DNA of 64,000 bases, taken from Anastrepha obliqua (taxonomy: Eukaryota > Arthropoda > Insecta > Diptera > Tephritidae). Position 1 is the first letter of the stretch; each line of letters starts with the position of its first letter. The stretch lies in contig NC_072894.1 of the NCBI RefSeq assembly GCF_027943255.1, forward strand, positions 75,555,601 to 75,619,600, read 5' to 3'. A program made the position numbers and the translations under genes. Of this stretch, positions 56,332 through 64,000 are shown piece by piece. The notes under the pieces were generated by a model that saw nothing but the letters and a program-made list of their open reading frames with translations, had not been told where the DNA came from and did no database searches.

Positions 56332-57153
56332 GCATGGACTTAAAAGTCCCGGGCCTAACACACGGATGGCACTCGTTTTATTGCATTCACCTCTTTTTCA
56401 GTTAGGACTAACCTTAAAAAGACAGCTGATGATGATTTTCAGCTCATGGCTTTCTATTCATTAGTTCGTGAGTTATTGTGCTAAGAGTGACGCTACTTTT
56501 GTTATTTTCAAAACAATGGATCAAAAAGAATTTCGTACTTTAATTTAACCCTACTTTAACACGATTGTTTGCTGACTTCAAACGTGGTCTTGGATACACA
56601 GATGGTGCACAACGCAGCGAACGTCCAAATGAGGCGGTAACAGCAGAAAAAATTAAAAAGTCTCCGAAATCGTTTTGAATGATCGAAAAGTGAAGTTGCG
56701 TGAGTTAGCTGACATGGTAAAGATATCAAAAGAACGAGTTGCTTTTATATTGCATGAGCATTTGACTGTGAGAAAGCTCTATTCAAAGTGGGTGTAGCGT
56801 TTACTCACTGTTGACCGAAGACAAGAACGTGTTGATGATTTTGTGGAGTGGCAAAACTATATAAATTGAACTTCAAATCGCTTCCAAATCCACCATATTC
56901 GCCAGATTTGTCTCCCAGTGACTACTGACTGTTCGCAGACCTAAAGAAAAAGGTCGCCGGTAAGACATTTCGCTCGATTGAAGAAGTTATCGCTGAAACT
57001 GAGGCCTAGATAAATCGTTCGACAAAAGTGGTATCGAAATGCTAGAGCGCCGATGGAAATTGCTCTCGATGGAAATTACATTGATGAAGAAAGCTGATTT
57101 TAGAAAAAAAACGTATTTTCTTTGTTAGGCCCGGAATTTTTCAGACCATGTGC
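56332..57153 (+). mobile_element. internally deleted mariner element with both ends
   Basis: An 822-bp element. Left end gcatggacttaaaagtcccg (56332) then ggcctaacac; right end (tgttaggcccggaatttttc to 57153) is its imperfect inverse. TA follows the right end. Transposase: MDQKEFRTLI near 56515, FADFKRGLGYTDGAQRSERP (56570-56630), KVKLRELADMVKISKERVAF and ILHEHLTVRKLYSKWV (56690-56800, second HTH), then VDRRQERVDDFVE. The catalytic middle is deleted and coding resumes with PPYSPDLSPSDY-LFADLKKK (third Asp, 56897-56955), followed by AGKTFRSIEEVIAETEA and a decayed end. Several stops. Confidence 0.82.
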
Positions 57154-57174
57154 TATGTGAAAAATTACATCCCA

Positions 57175-57840
57175 TAAATGCCCACCATGAGCACGTCTAC
57201 AGGCTTTCCTACGAGAATTAAAATTTGCAAGGCCCCGCTCGCTCATTATCGCAATGAGTTCAGCAAGCTCGATCCGAATGTTGCATTACAACGCTGGAAT
57301 CATTGTTGGATTATTCACAGTGACCTTACTTTTCAAAACACTCCAAACTTGTGGCTTCATCCTGTTGAAAATAAAGATCGTCTCTGTGTATTCCTTCAAG
57401 TTCAGGTCACAAAAATCTTCAATCAATTCTCTATAGCGATACCCACTGACGGTAACAGCTCTTTTATTTTCAGTTTCGAAGAAAAACGAACGAATTATTC
57501 CAACAGCCCAAAAACTGGCCTTTACTATTGGCTATCTACTACACCACTACTAATGATTTTTTTGTAATTAATCGAGGGTTTTCTTCTTCAGACGCGGCAA
57601 TTTTGTTTGTTGCAAATGCAGCCAGTGTGAAATGAGCTTCAGCTATTATGATCATTTGAATTTTATAGGGATGCAAATGACAATCCTTATGTAAAATCCC
57701 AAAAACGGTAAATTCATGAATGCCTAAGAACGGCGAGATATTCATGCTAATTTCCATCAGTGGTACCCTTAGACCAAATCGTTTACTTGAAACGTCTGTC
57801 CACACGTATTTCTGGAACAGAAAAACAATGAATTAATCCC
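57175..57840 (-). pseudogene. DD41D-like transposase relic with central deletion
   Basis: Minus strand. 57735-57655 reads SPFLGIHEFTVFGILHKDCH then LHPYKIQM (second HTH end) and passes directly into EAHFTLAAFATNKIAASEEE (first-Asp region, the Asp itself lost). Below 57540, FWAVGIIRSFFFETENKRAV, TVSGYRYRELIEDFCDLNL and a third-block remnant (WSVLKSKVTVNNPTMIPAL) follow, then the end AHGGHLWDV near 57175. The QQDGATCH second-Asp motif is deleted. The same type of loss between HTH and first Asp occurs in other copies. It abuts the mariner to its left. Confidence 0.7.
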
Positions 57841-58334
57841 GAAAATACAATACGAAACTAGTTTCGCAGAACAAAGTTATAGTCTACCTTGTCTCAATTT
57901 CCTTTTAAAGTGAGTTAAGGTTTTCAAATTTTGGTCATAAAAATCTTTACAATGCATGCATACAAATAGTAATTCCTATGCCAAGGTTGCATAATACGAT
58001 TCCAAGAGGAATACTTTTGTTGAACATTTCATTACCCTTTTCTCTCTTTTTACGGGTCAATTTGACCTCCCTTGTAAACAAAGTTCAAAAAGTCGCTTAG
58101 GAATTAGGTGTTCCACGAAAATATTTGTCTGTAAATTCCAGTGCGGGCCAGAGACGAAGACCCAAAAACCGTCAATGTAAGCTTTTCCACGCAATTGAAT
58201 GGAATATTCCCCTAATCATAAAAATATATATGCACATATTTGTTTCAAGACCATAGTTGCATATTAAAGAGATAAATATACAGCTCTAGCTTGAAATTTT
58301 ACTGTATGATGGATATTTCAATGAAGACCAAGTA
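57841..58334. other. unassigned, nothing recognised
   Basis: No motif found. Confidence 0.45.
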
Positions 58335-59145
58335 GGCGGTTATATTTGGAAACCAGCGGACAAGTTTATCATTAATATTAGGCTATTGCACACTGCGATC
58401 CCATTTATATATATTTTAAGGCTTTTTGGGGGTTTATTGTTCCATAATTTATATGAATGAACGGCACTTTCACCAAGGTGGTGTAGCCATTCTTTTCCTA
58501 GTGCAGGGCATTTACAGAAAATGTGTTCTGAATTTTCGGTGTCCACTTCACAGAATCAGTGACCAATTTTGTTTAAGTGGTATTTCAGGCTACAGTGGTA
58601 AAGCAACCTTTAAAAGTCTTATTTTTTATTTACCTATAATTTAAATGGCGGGATGAAAATTCACAACACACAGGGTATTTCACTTTTTTATTTTACTTTT
58701 TTATCACAAAACTATGCTCGCCCGTTCTGCTATTATGGCAGCTTATTTTTCTCTGCACCATTAATACGGTAGTTTCTTTTACCCAATTTTTAATTTTACT
58801 CTATAGGTCAATGCGACCTTCTTGACGAGGAGCCATTTTGCGGCTGAATTTAAAGTTTTAAGTCTGCTGAGTAAAAGTAGCTTATAAGAAATTCCTATGT
58901 CCGGCGTTTGGAATTATTTCGACTGTCGCTCACCGATAGATTTTCTCGAATGTTCAACGAAATTTTCTCCATCCACCTCCTGAGAAGTCCGTTAATGTGG
59001 ATCTTTTTAAGTCCACAGAAAGGTTCAGGACCAATTAAAGGCATGTTTGCCCCTCTTAGTTAGATGGTCCGCTATTTCTTTTCCCTCATATCCTTCGTGG
59101 ACAGGAAGCCAACCTAATATTACTGTGTTCTATTTATTATTATAT
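58335..59145 (-). pseudogene. LINE RNase H / zinc-knuckle relic
   Basis: Minus strand. 59145-59035 reads NTVILGWLPVHEGYEGKEIA then DHLTKRGKHAFNWS, the last RNase H motif (W-V-P-G-H becomes W-L-P-V-H; G-N-E-x-A-D becomes G-K-E-I-A-D). Separated by about 370 bp of decayed or inserted sequence, 58610-58480 gives LKYHLNKIGH, then FCEVDTENSEHIFCKCPALG, a knuckle with C-x...H-x3-C-x-C. The C-terminus HLGESAVHSYKLWNNKPPK runs to about 58340. Wording differs from the other LINE families here. Confidence 0.65.
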
Positions 59146-59154
59146 ATATATATT

Positions 59155-60110
59155 TTTTTAATCAAAATGTCAGAAACATCTCAGAGGTGCCGTCATACCA
59201 ATGGGGTATGCTCACACTAATACTATAACAATCCTCTACCTCGTCTAATTGTACCCTGGGCCCACGACAGTATAACTTCTGGGTAGAACCGCGTTTATGT
59301 CCGAAGACACAACAGGTACCTGCGTCCAGGTTCCTCTTCCGCAGGCATATTAAAGCTATACACCGCCGATAGTCCCAATTACTCCCACTGTGTTTATAGC
59401 TGTTTATAGGTTCCAAAGTAAAGGATTAGGTCTATGATTGTTGTCGGTTCATCAGAAACTGTTCGCCTTCTCTGTTGCTGCAACTGTTCCTGAAACGCTT
59501 TGCGTTCCCAATCAATATGACGAAGTCCCGTCATGACCTTACCTACGAACGTTTGCGCTGCCTCCCACTTACCGCTTGTTGCGCACATATCTCGTATGAG
59601 GGTGCTGGGAGATGGTTGATGACCCATGGCTTGCTCCAGGATAGCTCGTTCCTCTCTAAAGCGGTCGCAATAAAACACGACGTGTTCTGCGTTTTCGTCA
59701 GTATTCGGGCAGTTTGGACAGAAAGGGCTATCTATCTGAAAACCATGTCTGCTGAGCAACTGCGAAAGGTAATAGTCGGTGTCTCTATGTTTTCTCATTA
59801 ACCACTCATCAACACGTGGTATGAGTTTGTAGGTCGAACGTCCGCTTTGTGACTCATCCCACCGCTGCTGCCACCGGCCTATTGTTAGCAGTCGCTCCGC
59901 TGCTTTTTCTCCCGGTGTGGGCTGCGCTCTTTGCCTGTTATAGAGCCGAAGCATTTCGTCTGCCAAGAGGTTCAGAGATATCTTTTTAGCTAATACGCAG
60001 ATTGCATCATCAGACACCGTTCTATACGCGCAAGCTACACTCAGCGCGCCTTGCCTGTATGTCTGGGTGACTTCTCGTAGGAAGTTCAGTTCAAGTTCAA
60101 GTGTTCAAGT
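59155..60110 (-). pseudogene. R1-clade-like LINE ORF2 C-terminus and 3' UTR
   Basis: The minus-strand open frame 60017-59394 (207 codons, no internal stop) is the end of an R1-type ORF2; in-frame coding extends up to about 60100 (TQTYRQGALSVACAYRTVSD). It shows ISLNLLADEMLRLYNRQRA, GRWQQRWDESQSGRSTYKLI, PRVDEWLMRKHRDTDYYLSQ and LLSRHGF. A complete zinc knuckle follows, CPNCPNTDENAEHVVFYC, spaced C-x2-C-x8-H-x4-C. The end is FQEQLQQQRRR then IIDLILYFGTYKQL. The 3' UTR runs to about 59160, where an AT-rich run (a minus-strand A-rich tail) marks insertion. RT and RNase-like regions are absent through 5' truncation. What remains is well preserved. Confidence 0.85.
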
Positions 60111-61142
60111 TCCCTAACACTGGGCAAATTAAGTTGAAACCTTTCCCAAAACTTGCCCCTAATCTTATGTTTTTTTTTACTCAGCCATAAAGAAAACAAT
60201 TTAAGCATTCCTGTTCAAAAAGTTCTTGGAATTGGTCAGTAAAACGAAAACAATTCAATTATTAATTGACGCTTGCATTACTTCATTCAAAGTAATGTCT
60301 ATGGCAACCAGCGCAAAGATTTCAATGCAATTCTTCAAGTTTTAAAAAAACGTTTTTCATAGGTCGATTTTTCATGAATTTTGTCTTATCACCTGAATCA
60401 GCGTCCGTGAAGTGAAAGTGAGGGAGGAAAAAGCGTACAGACTCATGTCAGGAGAAAACCGAGCATAAAAGCTGTTTTTGGTTAAATCGTTAGTTGCAAA
60501 CAACTGGGTGCATTGCCATGGTGGATAAGCTACGAGTTGTTTCTCCAGACTGTTTGCATCTTGCGACGAATGGTAACAAAACCTTGATTTTGGAAAGATC
60601 TTTGCCGAGTTTTTTTAGGAGTTGGAGCATCTGAAAAACGCTACTCGGTTGATTGTTGGCTTATATCAATTACGTGGTCCTTGGATGCTACGTAAAACCT
60701 ACGATAAAATTTTGGCTCAAAGAAAGCATTCATTTAGGTACAACAAAGCGACGTCGTTTTGCGAAAACAAACAGCATCACACAAAGGCCTGAAAATAGAG
60801 CTCCGTACAAATCGATCCACTTTAGTGTTCATAGTTGTATGTGTTGTGTAATGTAAAATTCAATGTATGTAGGTATGCCAAATGTGTAAGCATTTGCCTG
60901 AACTAAGCTCTCTGTGCACTCACCTTAAGCCGCGTAAGTTTTGCATCTTCGGTGACCCTCCAAAAAATTCACTGCTTAACATTTTTATGAAACATTTTGC
61001 CTTTAATAGAGAACTTTCATTATGGATGTTTTGAGAATTAGCGAAACATTCCCATTTCAGTAAGCGTTAAGGGTTAAAATTTATTAAAAAAAAAATTCCC
61101 CGTAGAGTTTTATAATAAAAGAAAGAAGCAGAACATGTAATT
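60111..61142. other. unassigned non-coding stretch
   Basis: The frame at 60653-60856 has no domain. Nothing supported. Confidence 0.45.
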
Positions 61143-61146
61143 TTAA

Positions 61147-63630
61147 CCCTTTCGAACCGGTATTCAGCCTATTAAATAAAAATAATTTAACTAGCTCCAA
61201 CTTATTGGATTACTGATAACTGAAAAGTGTGCATTTAAAGATTTCCCAATTTCGTCATAGGAGGGGCAGGGGGAGGGTGGTACAACATTGAACTATCAGT
61301 ACCTTTGAGTGGTATTACATGTGTACCATCAGTCCTCTATCGACAAGTAGTAAAACTAAGTATAGAATTAAATTTTTATATCATTTAATGGTGAAAAATT
61401 CAAGTTATACAAAAATAGTATTCTTATTCAAACAGATTTTTATTCGAAATAAACGTAAAGTATCTTAGCTTCATAAAAAATGTACGGAATCTGCTGATTT
61501 TCAGTATGATAAGTGGCAAAGCAATTCATGCAAAGTGGTATATTGCATGGTTGACAAATTTGTTTTGTTCTGGTTTGATTTTTTTCTAGCGCACATTTGG
61601 ATCAACGTCTGCGAGTTTGAATTGGCACCGGAAAATGCAAAGATATGTTTCCCAGCTGTCTCTGACGTTTAGATAAACGACCTGATGATTGGGATCTGCG
61701 GACGGCTGCAGTTTTCTTACCTTCTGCTATTAATGACTCAGTTAATGTTATTAGAAATTCGATGGAAGGAAGTTTTTCTCTTCTAAGGTCGCAGTAAATT
61801 ATCCAGGAATTTACTGCGGAAAACATTAGTAGACGGCAGAAAACCTTTTTCCCCCATTTTGTGGACTTCCTATCGTATTCGTAAATTCCTGCCATTTTGT
61901 CGGCGCGATCAACTCCTCCCATTGCTTCTCGGTAAAACTTTATAGATTCAGGGCATGATACTGATATTTTTTTCCATCTTTCAACGTTTTATTAACTGTT
62001 GCCATTGTTGACGTATGACAGTTGCTTAGCAGTTGCTTAGCACCATAACTTCCTTTGTATCTTGCCACTTAACGCAAAGAAGGCCAGATGTGCTGACCCT
62101 GAATGAAGACTCGCTTCTTTTTAATTTCTCATCTAATACTGGTAGATTTTTTCTGTTTGGCATGCATGTTCCTAAAGCTCGGAACTCTAGAGTCTCAATT
62201 AGATTCGCAGAAGTAGAAAATCTATCGAAACATACCGTCGCATCACGTTCTCTAATTGTACTTTTAACTACACGTTCTCCCAAAGTACCATCGCATTGAT
62301 TTTGTTCCCTTCCATTATATATATTAAAATCATATGAATACCCGGTCTCAGAGTCGCATCGCAGCCACATTTTTATACCGTTTATACGTTTTACTGGCTT
62401 GAGTGGCATATATTGTTTTACGGACGATCTTCCTTTAAATTTCGTCATTGATTCGTCAATACTCTGCCCAGTACTATCCTGTCGGTATTTCTGAAATGTA
62501 TTTTTCAGACACTCGACAACATCATCTATATAATATGTTTTGCTACAGTCCATTGGCTTTTTTGAGGGGGTGCGAAATACAATTTTGATGATAAAAATTT
62601 ATAGCGGTCACGAGATATAGCAGACTTAATAGAATAACTACTCATGGACGGATGGTTTGACCAGTAATGTTTCAATGCCGGAACTTTGTAATAAGACATA
62701 ACAAACATACAGCCTATGAGAATTTGTATTTCTCCAACATCAGTTTTTAAAATATTAGTCCGTTTTTTTGCTGTTCGAAATTCTTCAATGCGCTCATTTG
62801 TGCATTGTACGATATACATGCATAGGCTACGAGGAAAGAGCTTATGAAAAATTTCGATTGCCGAAGAAGTACGGGGGATTCCTGGATTTATATTACACTT
62901 ACGATAATCACTTACAAAATGCTTAGGAACAAAATTTCCTTCAGAAGAAAACCATAACCTTCCTTGTTGTTGATGGGGTTCTTCTAATTCATCCATCGAA
63001 ACGGTGTTTTCAACTTCTGACAGTTCACTTTTCGACGATGAAGATGAACTAGATTCTGCCGACTCATAATTATCATCACTTTCGCTGGAAAAATTACTTT
63101 CTACATTTTCGGCATCTGAGTCCAGTATTTCATCCAGCAGCATTTCCGTTATTTCATCTGTCCTTAGTTTTTTCGACATGGTATCACTTTATAAAAAAAA
63201 AGATCCCTTGGTTATTGCAAATAAGTACTGCTGATACACATAGGTACCGCTACAAAAGACTGCTGGTACGTATAAGTACCACGGTCTTAAAACCCCTCAA
63301 GAATATACAAATCAAAATATGATTCTCATTAATTATACTTACATTTGAAGATGGAATGATTATATCCAATTCTATTAATTTTTTTGACACCTCACACCTT
63401 ATTTTACAATATTTTTAGCACAAAATCAAACATGTGTCAGAAACCTTCGCTATTTCACTCAAAACTGTGCACGCTACGAGAGAGAAAATGAGTTAATGTT
63501 TCCATGTACCGTTAAATAACATAAAAAACCTGCTTTGGTACATTTTATATTGAGTTTGGCATCGATTTTTGGGATTTCGACTTTTATAAACATTTAGTGT
63601 ACATATGGGGTACCAGGAGGTTCGAAAGGG
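61147..63630 (-). mobile_element. piggyBac-like transposon, complete ends
   Basis: A 2,484-bp element, the usual piggyBac size. Perfect 12-bp TIRs ccctttcgaacc (61147-61158) and ggttcgaaaggg (63619-63630) are each flanked by TTAA (61143-61146, 63631-63634). The subterminal parts carry repeated ggtac/gtacc motifs (for example near 61283 and 61321, and 63242, 63265, 63279 and 63609), as seen in other piggyBac ends. One transposase gene fills the minus strand with few breaks. It is the largest complete DNA transposon in the window. Confidence 0.92.
61480..63179 (-). pseudogene. piggyBac-type transposase, near full length, broken
   Basis: DDE_Tnp_1_7 transposase; excises at TTAA. Start codon at 63179 (MSKKLRTDEITEMLLDEILD), then an acidic Ser-rich N-terminus and the core (HKLFPRSLCMYIVQCTNERI, IQILIGCMFVMSYYKVPALK, SRDRYKFLSSKLYF). 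The first frame stops at 62526; the next continues from 62553 (YYIDDVVECLKNTFQKYR). The three catalytic Asp are visible: SIDESMTKFKGR, TVCFDRFSTS and MGGVDRADKM (near 61920). An 11-bp tandem duplication (gcttagcagtt, about 62020-62042) and a one-base slip in a poly-A run near 61970 break the frame before the third Asp. The C-terminal zinc-binding part (QICQPCNIPLCMNCFATYH) is readable at about 61560-61500. Otherwise well conserved. Confidence 0.88.
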
Positions 63631-63634
63631 TTAA

Positions 63635-64000
63635 GTGGTAAAGCTGAACCCCGCCCACCAAAAAAACAAAAAATCCGACCTTCTAGACGAGTAGGTACTG
63701 TCGTCGACAAAGTTGGTTTGGGAGATATCCTCTTTCATAATTATTAGTGTTTATTGGTTTTGAGTAACATTTTTGTAAAATTACTGCAATGTGTAATTTT
63801 AAATATAATCTCCGTATTTGCCAAAATATCATCAATAACTTTTTAACTAATGCAATACCAACCGCAGAACCCACTCGAACAAAACAAGTTAAGTATTTCC
63901 ACACTTATTATCATAGTATCAAAATGAATAAATCAATTTTTATAATTTTGTTTTAATATTTTGTTAAAATATTTCCATTGAAAATCAAAGCCATATATTA
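63635..64000. other. AT-rich flank, nothing recognised
   Basis: The frame at 63683-63904 has no motif. The window ends without a further element boundary. Confidence 0.45.

Overview
The window looks like transposon-rich intergenic or intronic DNA from a higher dipteran, most probably a tephritid-type fruit fly. The base composition is AT-rich, there are no bacterial-style operons, and the coding matter is almost entirely eukaryotic mobile elements. The commonest transposase has a D-D-41-D catalytic spacing that I measured directly, matching the rosa-type Tc1/mariner family known from Ceratitis. The organism call is an inference. I recognise no host protein-coding gene, rRNA or functional tRNA in the 64 kb.

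Layout. 0-9 kb: two mariner relics (window start; 2.5-3.5 kb), three DD41D copies (5.2-8.8 kb; the last has complete terminal inverted repeats, TIRs) and a SINE-like repeat. 9-20 kb: LINE fragments on both strands, a mellifera-like mariner at 12.5-13.5 kb, a 738-bp TTAA-flanked fold-back MITE at 14.4-15.2 kb inserted in a LINE, and a long RNase H-bearing LINE on the minus strand at 17.7-19.9 kb. 20-30 kb: mostly unassigned AT-rich DNA with a minus-strand mariner relic, a Tc1 tail and an RTE-like LINE (25.9-27.7 kb). 30-41 kb: a dense cluster containing a DD41D element, a tRNA-derived SINE, a LINE, a short MITE, an internally deleted mariner, a perfect 32-bp hairpin, more DD41D copies and a TIR-bounded mariner (39.5-40.8 kb). 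42-50 kb: a Tc1 relic, a second TTAA MITE, a jockey-like LINE next to a maT-like relic, and the best preserved LINE (48.4-50.3 kb). 51-64 kb: further Tc1/mariner relics, three LINE 3' ends, and a 2.48-kb piggyBac-like element with perfect TIRs and TTAA target sites (61.1-63.6 kb).

Nothing here forms a pathway. What the window does record is insertion history: nested insertions, non-autonomous derivatives beside transposase relics, and one case (14.4-15.2 kb) where removing the MITE and one TTAA brings the interrupted LINE back into one reading frame. The least expected signals are a recurrent loss of the same central block from most DD41D transposases, a family of TTAA MITEs whose ends begin GGGG, and LINE 3' ends carrying TTAGG pentamers. 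Nearly all genes are broken, so every coding entry is called a relic unless stated otherwise. Homology calls come from reading protein motifs, not from a search.
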